Shown: positions 43,064 to 52,100 of the stretch, piece after piece
Position numbering within the stretch: position 1 is the first letter of the stretch
Layout of the letters: the number at the start of each line of letters is the position of its first letter
From: Paenibacillus piri
GTDB taxonomy: Bacteria > Bacillota > Bacilli > Paenibacillales > NBRC-103111
Direction: 5' to 3'
Length of the DNA stretch: 64,000 nucleotides
Assembly: GCF_004354045.1 (NCBI RefSeq)
Contig: NZ_SMRT01000004.1
Location: 1-64,000, forward strand
The notes under the pieces: model-generated
What the model saw: only the letters and a program-made list of their open reading frames with translations
Database searches by the model: none
What the model was told of the DNA's origin: nothing
Position numbers and translations under genes: made by a program

Positions 43064-43216
43064 GACCGAAGCCCTTCCGACGAAGATACATTTTTGTTTT
43101 TGATGTAGCTTTTCTTGCAATATCAGAATTGTTCAGCTTCGCTGAAAACATATAAATTCTGATATTATAACAAAACCTCTATCGATGCCTATCCAAGATG
43201 AGCGACCGCGATTTAA
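43064..43216 (-). repeat. Dispersed repeat copy C: hairpin plus conserved 45-mer
   Basis: 43064-43166 is the near-exact reverse complement of copy A (296-400), including outer arms CAGAAT/ATTCTG and inner TTCAGC-GAA-GCTGAA. Five bases later 43172-43216 repeats the 45-mer of copy D (15230-15274) with three mismatches. In D the two modules are in the opposite order, which suggests a composite element of two mobile units. Confidence 0.85.
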
Positions 43217-43234
43217 ATGTAGGTTTTCTGTTCG

Positions 43235-43420
43235 ATGAAAGATGAGTATCAAAAGTTTCAAAACGATCTCAATACAAACCTGCGTTCGGCTAATGAGAGC
43301 TTGACCATACATATGTGGGGTACAGACGAATATAGCGGATCATTTCTTAAAAGAATGGACCCGGCGCAGGCTGAAGAATGGATAGAACAGTTTATAATGG
43401 GTATAGTGCGAGATATGTGA
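43235..43420 (+). CDS. Hypothetical 61-residue protein, probable fragment
   Basis: MKDEYQKFQNDLNTNLRSAN, then LTIHMWGTDEYSGSFLKRMD and EEWIEQFIMGIVRDM. Soluble and acidic. It has no ribosome site, and the 45-mer repeat module ends 18 bases upstream, so the repeat may have cut off the 5' part of a longer gene. I do not recognise the family. Confidence 0.4.
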   Translation: MKDEYQKFQNDLNTNLRSANESLTIHMWGTDEYSGSFLKRMDPAQAEEWIEQFIMGIVRDM

Positions 43421-43464
43421 TCTTCAATATTCATACTACAATGAAAGCTCCTGTTTCAATTGGG

Positions 43465-43794
43465 TCATGGCTGTTCCTCCTGTAGTAGTTGTTTTAAACG
43501 TACAAAGTTTCTATTCCAAAATTTCTCGTAAAACGATACCCAATCTTGAATTTCTCTTAACGGAGCGGCGTTGAGCCGATACCGCGTTTCCCTTCCGACT
43601 TTTCGATCAATGACCAAGCCTGCATCTTTAAGAATCGCCAAATGCTTGGAAACCGCAGTCCGCCCCATTTGAAACTGAACCGTTAGCTCATGAAGAGGCA
43701 TTTCTTCAACATCGGCCAACAGGCTAAGCAGCTTGCGCCGAGTCGGATCGGCAACAGCATCATATATATCCCGCGGTTGATTATTCTCGCTCAT
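43465..43794 (-). CDS. ArsR-family transcriptional regulator
   Basis: A 109-residue winged-helix repressor: DIYDAVADPTRRKLLSLLAD, ELTVQFQMGRTAVSKHLAIL, and the wing LVIDRKVGRETRYRLNAAPL. This is the subgroup that normally controls an AHSA1/SRPBCC gene directly downstream; none follows here, so the target is either elsewhere or lost. No arsenic-type metal cysteines are present. Start uncertain: 43794 (MSENNQ) is chosen, with 43803 and 43812 also open. Confidence 0.85.
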   Translation of the reverse strand: MSENNQPRDIYDAVADPTRRKLLSLLADVEEMPLHELTVQFQMGRTAVSKHLAILKDAGLVIDRKVGRETRYRLNAAPLREIQDWVSFYEKFWNRNFVRLKQLLQEEQP

Positions 43795-43906
43795 ATTCAC
43801 CATACTTCCCATCTATAGCGCCTAATAGGACTCCATTAGTTGTCTGGCTAGATTATAGGACACCAAACAGTGTCCTGTCAAATTGGTATTCAATGCATTG
43901 CTAAGC

Positions 43907-44121
43907 TCATCTATTAACTATATAGTCGGAATCAATCCTACCTGTCTGATAGTATGGATAGTCCATTGACTTTTGTATTTGTTCAACCGTTTCTGCGTCT
44001 GTAAAGCATTCGATCAGGTATAGTCCCAGGTCGATCGATGTAGCCACTCCACCACCCGTAATCACATTTCGCCTGCTTTCTTTAACCATGAAAGAAATTC
44101 CGCGTCATTTTTCAGCTTCCT
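43907..44121 (-). pseudogene. DJ-1/PfpI family remnant, frameshifted
   Basis: The downstream frame reads RNVITGGGVATSIDLGLYLI, then QKSMDYPYY, a typical DJ-1/PfpI C-terminus. The preceding family segment, NDAEFLSWLKKAGE, lies in another frame just upstream, so a frameshift separates them. The first 120 or so residues with the catalytic Cys are missing. Not functional. Confidence 0.7.
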
Positions 44122-44161
44122 TGTTCCCCTGCCACCTGGACACCTGACCTTTCTGTTTCAT

Positions 44162-44196
44162 AAATAAAAAAGCACTTGATCATTGATCAAATACTT
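44162..44196 (-). terminator. Probable terminator of the oxidoreductase gene
   Basis: On the minus strand, AAGTATTTGATC-AAT-GATCAAGTGCTT, followed by TTTTTATTTA. The inner six base pairs and the outer three are perfect, with a three-base mismatch between. It lies 235 bases after the stop of the gene at 44430. The rest of 44122-44429 shows no supported gene. Confidence 0.6.
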
Positions 44197-44429
44197 TGCC
44201 CAGGCGTACGGCTTCAGTGTGCTCCCTCACGGTTCTCCGTGTTTACGCCAGTCACACACAGTATTAAGTTAAGAATAATCATACATAAAACTCCCAATAT
44301 TTTCAAGATAAAAATCTGAAAACAATTCCGAATATTCCAACATAACTTTCCAGCTCCTGCAGATGATTCCGACGACTCGCCGCGGCTGTCAAAGCTTCCA
44401 ATCAATCCGTTGTGAGAGTCTGTATCCTA

Positions 44430-45542
44430 TTATATAAAACTGCTACGGGTATCAAAAATGAGTGGATCCAATTTACCCCAAGGAGTAAAGGTAGTCGTTA
44501 ATTGGAAACGTTGACCGGATTCCGCAGATCGATATGCTCCGAACATAATCTCGTGTACGTGCAGCTGTTGTTTACACGTCTGTACGGGTTGCTCGCCGGT
44601 TCTGACACAGTGAACAAAATGGGCAATAACACTCTCATTTCTTTGGTTCGAAATCTTTCCATGCGGGATATAACAACTCTCCATCCCACGCCAATTGACT
44701 TGCTCTGCATCGGGTATAATCTGTCCTAATGTATGAACAACCAATGGATACCCGCTGTCATTTAGACCTATGGTCCCGTTACGTCCATATATAATTGTAT
44801 TGTTCTGCTTGAACGACAACCCCCATAATGAACGAATAACGGCATGTTGTCCTCCGGCGAATTGGACGATTATCGTCACATTGTCATCCACATCACTACA
44901 AACTTGTTTTCCATCACCGACAATACGATTTGGAATCAATGTGTTTACTTCTGCGATGACGCTTATAGCCGGTCCCATCAAACCGACAAGTCGGCTAATC
45001 GGGTATACCAAACAATCAAGCACTGCACCTCCATGGGCTATCGATTTATCGTAGTACCAGTTGTCACGCCATGGTCCGGGAAGGGAAAGTTGTGCCTCGG
45101 CGCCTGTTATCTTTCCGATGTATCGCTCATCCACATATTCGGATGCAGCCAGGAAAGCGGGATTTAAATCAAACGGTAAGCTCATGAAGATGATGCTCTT
45201 CTCCTCTGCAAGGGATACCATACGTTTACAATCCTCAAATGTTGTAGCCATTGGCTTCTCGTTTAGAACGTTCAACCCTCGTTCCAGCGCAGCTAGCACC
45301 GGCTCCGTGTGCATCGAATGGGGTGTGGTGACGACTACAGCATCAAGCTCCTCTCTGTCCATCATGACCCGATAGTCGTCGTACCATCTTGGGACTCCAA
45401 AGGCAGACGCCTTCTTCTCCGCATTTTCCAAATGTTTTGAGCAGGTTGCAACAAAACGTACTCCTTCTAATTGGGCTGCCTGGTCAAAATATCGATTGCT
45501 TACATGGCCGCTTCCAATCATGCCCAAATTAATAAGTTTCAT
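44430..45542 (-). CDS. Gfo/Idh/MocA family oxidoreductase
   Basis: A 370-residue NAD(P)-dependent sugar dehydrogenase-type protein. The Rossmann start is LINLGMIGSGHVSNRYFDQA, followed by the family blocks VVVTTPHSMHTEPVLAALER and LNVLNEKPMATTFEDCKRMV (EKP catalytic Lys). The second domain has HGGAVLDCLVYPISRLVGLM, with the conserved GGAxxDxxxxP pattern. Members act on inositols, sugar acids and related compounds; substrate unknown. Monocistronic, with no ribosome site as strong as the average in this window. Confidence 0.9.
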   Translation of the reverse strand: MKLINLGMIGSGHVSNRYFDQAAQLEGVRFVATCSKHLENAEKKASAFGVPRWYDDYRVMMDREELDAVVVTTPHSMHTEPVLAALERGLNVLNEKPMATTFEDCKRMVSLAEEKSIIFMSLPFDLNPAFLAASEYVDERYIGKITGAEAQLSLPGPWRDNWYYDKSIAHGGAVLDCLVYPISRLVGLMGPAISVIAEVNTLIPNRIVGDGKQVCSDVDDNVTIIVQFAGGQHAVIRSLWGLSFKQNNTIIYGRNGTIGLNDSGYPLVVHTLGQIIPDAEQVNWRGMESCYIPHGKISNQRNESVIAHFVHCVRTGEQPVQTCKQQLHVHEIMFGAYRSAESGQRFQLTTTFTPWGKLDPLIFDTRSSFI

Positions 45543-45608
45543 TGGGATCCCCTTAATATAAATTTATCGACGCTTATTTCGTTCTTATATTTCGTTTTGT
45601 GAAGTTCC

Positions 45609-46110
45609 TTATTCAGCTGAAAATATTTTCAAAAGATCTTTATTATTTTTTATAAGAATAGTCTTCTCTTTATAAATTAACAGCATATTGAGTATCTCAA
45701 CTTTATTTACCCTTTCAAATTTATGATTCCATTTTATCATTTTAATAAGATCTTTTAAACGTTGTTTATAATTCGAAGGTTCTAACTTTAATCTAGTTCT
45801 GATAAATCTTATAATAATTCTATAGTCTCTTAAAAAGACATTGGGATCCAAAAAAACTATTAAATCTGCAGACTCTAAACTATTCCTAATCCACTTATGA
45901 TAAACTCCCTCTAAAACCCATGAATCGCCTTTAAGTATTTCATTAATATTGCAAATCTCTGGCTTCTTCAGGTAATCTTCCGCCTATTTCGTCTCTTCTC
46001 CATACAATGTTATCTAAATCATGATGTCTAATACCAAACCTTAGTGCCATTTGCCTAGATATAAATGTTTTTCCGCTCCCTGTTGAACCAATAATATGTA
46101 TTTTCTTCAC
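45609..46110 (-). pseudogene. P-loop nucleotide kinase-like gene, frameshifted
   Basis: GTG at 46110 begins KKIHIIGSTGSGKTFISRQM (Walker A), then ALRFGIRHHDLDNIVWRRDE, and stops at TAA 45944. A second frame, overlapping by a few codons near EEARD, continues the same protein: INEILKGDSWVLEGVYHKWI, ADLIVFLDPNVFLRDYRIII. Joined, they give about 165 residues of the adenylate-kinase-like/FlaR (DNA topology modulation) group. A single-base indel is the likely cause; a sequencing error is the alternative. The gene is much more AT-rich than its neighbours. Confidence 0.75.
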
Positions 46111-46404
46111 ATCTTTGACCCGCTTTCAATAGATTGCCAATTAATTTCGAATAACGTTTGCGTTTTATTGACCATGGGTTAATAGGATATCTTGTACTCA
46201 AAAGTTTTATAAAATCCAAAGTAAAAGTGGGTATCCCTTATTGTCTGCATAATTCTGAAAACAGCACCAATATGAAATATATCGCTTTTGGGCGCATCCG
46301 TTTGATTGCTTCCTTCAGGTTGTTTCGGCCATTCTCTTTTCATAAACTGGCAAGGAATATAAAACCGTTTTTTTAGAGAAACTGAATACTAGGAGGTGTT
46401 TACT
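46111..46404. other. Intergenic stretch without a supported gene
   Basis: About 290 AT-rich bases between the kinase remnant and the propeptide gene. I see no gene, RNA or repeat that I can support. A short plus-strand frame here has no ribosome site and no recognisable sequence. Confidence 0.5.
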
Positions 46405-47073
46405 GTGCTCATTAATAAAATACTGCTTTTAGCGATAATTTCCTGCTCTAACCTATTGCCCGGTTCAGAGACAGAAAATTCTAAAAAACACCGATCACTG
46501 CTTCATCAGCTAAATGTAGACAGCGGGAGCACTTTAAACGTTCAATGGAACGCGGCTACTAATACGCCGGAGCTGATGACAGGTCGATTGACATCACCGA
46601 CCAAACATTCCCCCGGGTGGATCTCTTATGCTTTTCTGAATAAGGTAAAGTCCCTATATGGCTTAAAAAGAGTAAATGAAGATATGAAAATCATAAATAT
46701 TGACAATAACGACGACCCCACATATTTTAAGGTATATTTACAGCGTCTTCTTTTTCAAAAACCTGTATGCGGAGAACAACTGGTTATCACGATTGATCGT
46801 TCCGGGGTGGTCCTTCGGGTCGAGGGAAGCCTTCATTCCGATTTAGAGAAAAAACGGCTAGGACGTCCCATGTATCCGGCTGTGACACAGGAGAAAGCAA
46901 TAAAGATTGCCTCAACTTACGTTTCACTTCATTCATGGAAATTAGCCAGTGTGCAGTCCTGTTATCTACCTGCACGCGAGGGAGTCCCCCTTATACATAT
47001 GGTTACTTTCAACCAAATGAACGATTCGATTACGCTAAAAATTCATTCACTTACGGGACGTCTTGTCGAATAA
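46405..47073 (+). CDS. Stand-alone thermolysin-type propeptide (FTP/PepSY) protein
   Basis: A 222-residue protein with AGGAGG eight bases before a GTG start. A short hydrophobic N-terminus ends in IISC, a possible lipobox (Cys14). The rest matches the propeptide of thermolysin-family neutral proteases: LMTGRLTSPTKHSPGWISYA (FTP), then YLQRLLFQKPVCGEQLVITI and DRSGVVLRVEGSLHSDLEKK, and a PepSY-like C-terminus. No HExxH catalytic domain follows; the frame stops and an opposite-strand gene comes next. It may be a protease inhibitor or chaperone acting in trans, or the remnant of a truncated protease gene. Confidence 0.7.
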   Translation: MLINKILLLAIISCSNLLPGSETENSKKHRSLLHQLNVDSGSTLNVQWNAATNTPELMTGRLTSPTKHSPGWISYAFLNKVKSLYGLKRVNEDMKIINIDNNDDPTYFKVYLQRLLFQKPVCGEQLVITIDRSGVVLRVEGSLHSDLEKKRLGRPMYPAVTQEKAIKIASTYVSLHSWKLASVQSCYLPAREGVPLIHMVTFNQMNDSITLKIHSLTGRLVE

Positions 47074-47136
47074 CTACAAAAAACGGAGCAGCTCCCGCAA
47101 CAATGGAGTGCTCCACTTAATTGATTGTTGCTTTCA

Positions 47137-47418
47137 TTAGGACTGCCACTCAACAGATTGCAGCAGCCGGTGTTTCATAAGTTCCAGCACAAAGTCCGTA
47201 TAGTAATCACTTCGTACAATAACCCGATATTGATGATTAACATTGGCGTAAAACAAAACATCTGTAATAATGTCGTTATGATCGAAATAATGCTGCACCT
47301 TCTTAAATTGTTCCAAATAACGTTCTTCCTGCAGGATATAGATATTAAATTCAATATCAGCTTCGTTTGCAATCTCATCAATTTTAATAATATGCTCGTC
47401 GTAAGTATAAGTCAGCAT
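47137..47418 (-). CDS. Hypothetical protein, co-transcribed with the antiporter
   Basis: A 93-residue soluble protein, MLTYTYDEHIIKIDEIANEA, with many acidic residues and a strand-helix-strand pattern (YILQEERYLEQFKKVQHYFD; YRVIVRSDYYTDFVLELMKH). AAGGAGAATGAGCT precedes the ATG and the gap from the antiporter stop is 13 bases, so it belongs to the same transcript. I do not recognise it. Size and position suggest a cytosolic accessory or regulatory subunit. Confidence 0.65.
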   Translation of the reverse strand: MLTYTYDEHIIKIDEIANEADIEFNIYILQEERYLEQFKKVQHYFDHNDIITDVLFYANVNHQYRVIVRSDYYTDFVLELMKHRLLQSVEWQS

Positions 47419-47431
47419 AGCTCATTCTCCT

Positions 47432-48712
47432 TTATATTAGATAGCGAAGAAATACGTACACACTTGATATAATTATCGAAAGCAGCATCAACGGGAAACC
47501 ATATTTTATAAACGAAATAAACCGTATCGGATGTCCTTCTTTTCCTGACATTCCTGCAACAATTAAATTTGCGCTCGCGCCAATCAGTGATCCGTTTCCA
47601 CCTAAGCATGCACCTAGTGCAAGGCTCCACCAGAGTGGTTCCAGGTTGCTGACGCCCATATTGCCCATCTCTTGAATCATCGGTATCATGGTTGCGACAA
47701 ACGGTATATTGTCGAGGAAAGCAGAAGCAATAGCACTTATCCATAATATTAACATAGAAGTAGCTATCAAATTCCCACCTGTCAGTTCAATTGCTTTCGC
47801 AGCCAATTGGGCTATGACACCGGTCTCTACGAGTCCCGACACGAGTACGAATAAACCGACGAAGAAAAAGATTGTCATCCACTCTACCTTGGTAAACGCA
47901 TCTTCCATTTTGTGCTCGCCTGTCAACAGCAGCAGAAGAAATGCGCCGGCCAATGCAACCGTTGCCGATTCTAGATGCAGCATTTGATGCATAAAGAAAC
48001 CGATAATGGTCAGGCCCAAAATAATCAGGCATTTATTGAGGAGATTCCGATCCGTCAGTACTTCACGTTCATCCAATTCCATGATGCTGCGCTGTAGCTC
48101 AGGCGTCGTTTGAACTTGCTTACTGAATAACCAGATAAAAATAGGAATATGGATAGCCATAATGATTACTGCGACCGGTGCCAGATTCACGATGAATGAC
48201 ATAAAAGTTAATTCCTTCACTGCACTGCCGATCATAATATTCGGCGGATCTCCAATCAATGTTGCAGTTCCTCCAATATTTGAGGCAAAAATTTGTGTGA
48301 TCAGAAAAGGTACCGGGTTTACCTTTAGTTGTCTTGTAATACTGAATGTGACGGGCACCATAAGCAGTACGGTCGTGACATTATCCAAAAAAGCCGATCC
48401 AACAGCAGTGATAACTGCTAGAGATATCATAATCCGTACCGGATCGCCGTGTGCTTTTTTTGCGGATAAGACAGCAATATACTTAAACAATCCAGTCTCC
48501 GCAGTTATGCTGACAATAATCATCATACCGATCAGAAGTCCTAATGTGTTGAAATCAATATGATGCAAAGCGGTCTCCTGGTCAATTATACCCAGGACTA
48601 CCATCAGTAAACCACCGATCATGGCCACAATAGTACGATGAATCTTCTCCGAAATGATTAATCCGTAAATGACAAGAAAAATAGTGATTGCCCAAATGGC
48701 GTGTTGTTCCAT
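47432..48712 (-). CDS. ArsB/NhaD family ion transporter
   Basis: A 426-residue membrane protein with about eleven helices of the ion transporter superfamily (ArsB/NhaD). Duplicated half-motifs are visible: VGSAFLDNVTTVLLMVPVTF and IASAFLDNIPFVATMIPMIQ, plus GGTATLIGDPPNIMIGSAVK and GGNGSLIGASANLIVAGMSG, which form the paired re-entrant loops. Likely a Na+/H+ antiporter or anion carrier; arsenite is less likely as no ars genes are present. The start at 48712 follows GGGAGG; ATG at 48724 is also open. It has a strong promoter and a structured 168-base leader. Confidence 0.9.
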   Translation of the reverse strand: MEQHAIWAITIFLVIYGLIISEKIHRTIVAMIGGLLMVVLGIIDQETALHHIDFNTLGLLIGMMIIVSITAETGLFKYIAVLSAKKAHGDPVRIMISLAVITAVGSAFLDNVTTVLLMVPVTFSITRQLKVNPVPFLITQIFASNIGGTATLIGDPPNIMIGSAVKELTFMSFIVNLAPVAVIIMAIHIPIFIWLFSKQVQTTPELQRSIMELDEREVLTDRNLLNKCLIILGLTIIGFFMHQMLHLESATVALAGAFLLLLLTGEHKMEDAFTKVEWMTIFFFVGLFVLVSGLVETGVIAQLAAKAIELTGGNLIATSMLILWISAIASAFLDNIPFVATMIPMIQEMGNMGVSNLEPLWWSLALGACLGGNGSLIGASANLIVAGMSGKEGHPIRFISFIKYGFPLMLLSIIISSVYVFLRYLI

Positions 48713-48880
48713 AGTGCCTCCCATAAATTGTTATTCGTTAGTTTATCCCATAAATCCGTGAAATATCGCTTGAAGCGCCTCCCATCAAAATAAAATCATG
48801 TGTGAGGTCCCCTGACCAAAAAAAGGCAAAAAAAGCCTACCTAATGGCAGACTCCTCCTGTAACACACAACATTTTATTT
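48713..48880 (-). promoter_or_regulatory. Structured leader with attenuator-like terminator
   Basis: On the minus strand, GTCTGCC-ATTA-GGTAGGC (48835-48852) is followed by T7, then GCC and T8: a terminator well before the coding start. It is enclosed by TGTGTG (48864-48869) pairing with CACACA (48799-48804), and a GGTC/GACC hairpin (48806-48817) lies inside as well. This layout (closing stem, internal terminator, second hairpin) is that of a riboswitch or attenuator. It does not match a class that I can name. Confidence 0.55.
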
Positions 48881-48886
48881 ATCGAC

Positions 48887-48915
48887 ATTATACGTTGCTT
48901 CCTTGAAAAAGTAAA
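48887..48915 (-). promoter_or_regulatory. Sigma-A promoter of the antiporter operon
   Basis: Perfect -10 TATAAT (48887-48892) and -35 TTTACT (48910-48915) at a 17-base spacing on the minus strand. Transcription should start near 48880. The stretch 48916-49102 shows no gene. Confidence 0.75.
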
Positions 48916-49102
48916 CAAGTCTTTACATAGTTTGTCGTTGTGCTGTGATAATTAATAGAATATGAGCTTCCCGCTTTAAGCCGCCCACCTGATGGCCAAT
49001 GCCATTGTCGCGAGAATTCGTTGCGATTTCCATCCTTCTTTCGCTATCCTGATTAATCCGGTTAATAGGACTATCATTCCCGGTTTAACTTACTGTGGAA
49101 AT

Positions 49103-52100
49103 TTACTCGCCGATCGTAAATGCCTTCTCCAGCAGCCGTTGAACGATTGCCGCCGTTTCCGCTCTTGTGATGTTGCTGGCCGGGAGCAATCCCGCGTCGG
49201 AGCCGTTGACCAGACCGATTGAAACGACCGCGGCTGCCGCTTGCTTGGCCCAGGCGTGAACTGCCGAGCTATCCGTAAATTTGGATAGTATTGCATCCGT
49301 GCTACTTGAGCTAATATTCGTTTCCAGTCCCGCAAGCTTCATCGCCTGTGCGATCATCACCATGGCTTCTTGGCGAGAGATCGTCTTCATCGGGCGGAAC
49401 GTTTGGTCCTCGTACCCTTCTATGATCCCATACTCCTGCGCTTTCGCAACCGCACCGACGTACCAATCGCTGGACTTCACATCCGTGAAACCGGCAGTTT
49501 TCCCGCTATCGGCTAATCCCAGCGCCCGCACGATGATTGCCGCGAACTCCGCGCGGGTAATGTCCCCATCCGGTTGGTATCGATTCTCATCGACTCCGTT
49601 AACCACCATCCGTGACGCCATATCATTCACCGCAAGTTTCGCCCAATGCCCCTCTACATCTGCAAAAGTCATGGGATGCCAAATAAGGGAATACGTACTG
49701 TTCGTCAAGCTGTGGATGACCGCATAATACTTCCCGTCCCGTAATGTAACGTATGTCGGCGCATGGCGGGTTATTCCTTCTGCCTCCAACACGACGGCCG
49801 TCGTCATTTTGCTCGGGTCTGCACCGTCCGGAAGCGGAATTTCACGTTTTACATACGAGTTGAACTTGTCGGCGTACACCGTTTTGCCGCTATAAGAGGC
49901 GGCCACCGTGAAATCAACCGGCCGAGCGACGATAGTAAAACGTCCTTTTTCAGCCGCATTCTCCATCAGCTTAACTTTTGCGGAATCGCTCTTTGCAATG
50001 TCTATACCGACGATGATATCCGACAATTTCAAATACTCTCCTAGCTGCTTCGAAAAGGAATCGATCCGGATTTCCGCTGCAGGCAGCTTGTAGCTCCCGT
50101 TAGTCGTCCTAATATCCAGCGTAGCCTGCTTGTTTTCCAGCGCTTTCACTGCGTCTCCGGCCAAAATCACCGTCACTTTGTCCGCGCTTGCCGAGACGGG
50201 AATAACGATCATCGGCCGGTCTCCCGCTTTGGCAAGCAGCTCCGACAATTGAGCCGTATCTATCGTCACCGTAAATATCGTTCTATCTCCCTCTTCCGAT
50301 ACGGCGGCTGTGGCGATTTGCTCAACCTCCTTGCCGTCAACGATGATTCGGAACGGCGTCGTGCCGTTGGAGACATTGCCCGTACCGCCGCCGGATGAAC
50401 CGGATCCGCCGCGGGACGAAGCCGCCGCACGAGTTACGGTTACCGTATACACCTTCGAAGCTCCGTCCTGCGCGGTTACAGCTACCTTAATCGTATTGCT
50501 GCCGACGCTCAGCGGAAGCGACGGAGACGCTGCGCCGCTCGTTAAAGTGAACGGCCCGCCCGCCAGCACGCCGGAGACGTTGTACACGCTAGCCGTCACA
50601 CTGGCATAGGTAGCATTGTATACCGACGCCGTTACCGTCAGTGACGGCACGCCGTTCGCCACGCTAGCCGAATAGCTTGTCGTGCCGGAGGCAAACGCAG
50701 GGCTCAGCATACCGTCCGAAAGCAGCAAAGCGCTCAAGTCCGCCGCGTAGCTGCTTGCCGTCCACTTAGCGTAAAGCGCGGTATCCCCGGCAATCACGGT
50801 TGTGAAATCAAACGCCGCTGTCAATCCGCTGTCGATGAACCAGCCTGCGAAGCTAAAACCGGATTTGGTCGGATCGGCTGGCTTGGCTGCCGTACTCCCC
50901 TTGCTTACCGTTTGACTGCTCACCGGCGAACCGCCGTTGCTGTTGAAGGTCACGGTATAATTGGCATGTTCCGTTGACGGCTCGGCAATCGTAAACATTA
51001 TTGTTTGGGCAAATACATTTCCGGCATGATCGGCGACCGTAAAATCAACGGTATGCGGGCCCGGCGCACTTACAAGGAAAGAACCGCTGCTGCCGCTTGC
51101 TTGCTGCAAATCGCCATGATCCACTTGATAGGTTATAGATCGAACGCCCGATTCATCGTCGGACGCGCTGAATTGTATGGTAACGGGTTGCGTATATGCT
51201 GCTCCATAGGTCGCACCGCTTACCGAGAGGCTTGGCGGAACCTTGTCCGTAGGAGTTAATCCTACGTGCAAATCCGTTACCGGGGGCGGAACATCAACGA
51301 CACGGCTAACAGCGCTTTGAAATCCGGGACGGCTGACAGTCACCCGATATTGCCCTGCCGCAGTATCCCAAGCATACCGGCCGTCTTCGCCGGTAATTTG
51401 AGGATTGGTGATCGGCTCTAATCTCCCCGGGTAGTCTTCATCGCTCATATCGACCCATTTGCTTAACGCAGGATCATAGTATTGCAAAACAACCTTAGCG
51501 CCTGGCAGCGGCCAAACCTTCTCATCTCCGCGCGCCACATTGTATACAATACCGCTCGGATCGATTAATTCTATATTGAATTGTATCGGATCGAGACAAT
51601 CTGCAACAATCTCAACGGTGATCGGCGAAGCCGTTAACCCCACTTGAGACGGACTAAATGAAGCTGCGCTTGTGAATTGATTTTGAACTACATATTTATG
51701 TCCGGCAGCATCCGTTGCAATTAACCTGACATTCTGGCACGGAATAAAAACGTTCATATTGAACATAAGCTGGGCTGATCTGCTCGCAACCGGAGTGCCG
51801 TCACGCTGATACCCGCTTATCCCCCCCAAATTAACATTCGGCGGTACAACAGGCGGTAATGCTTCGAATTGATAAGAAGCTGTGGCAAACGGCGAGGCTT
51901 CTCCATCCCGATAAGCGTTCACAGTTGCTTGATGGGTACCTTCTGCAACCGGCTTCACTCTCCATGTTGTTGCAGCCGTCGTTCCAGCAGCGATTGTATC
52001 GATCACATGAACAGCGTCGCCGTCAACAAGGCTCAACCCGGGACTTGGTATAATTTTAAACGTTATATTGGCAAGCCCCTCTCCCGGATTATTTAAATAA

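Noticed and set aside
43235..43420. Intact small gene after repeat C
   Set aside because: No ribosome site and an abrupt start next to the repeat; kept only as a probable fragment at low confidence.
44214..44405. Minus-strand 63-codon frame with one hydrophobic helix
   Set aside because: No ribosome site, a non-ATG start and no recognisable family.
46158..46376. Plus-strand 72-codon frame upstream of the propeptide gene
   Set aside because: No ribosome site, no family resemblance and AT-rich random-looking sequence.
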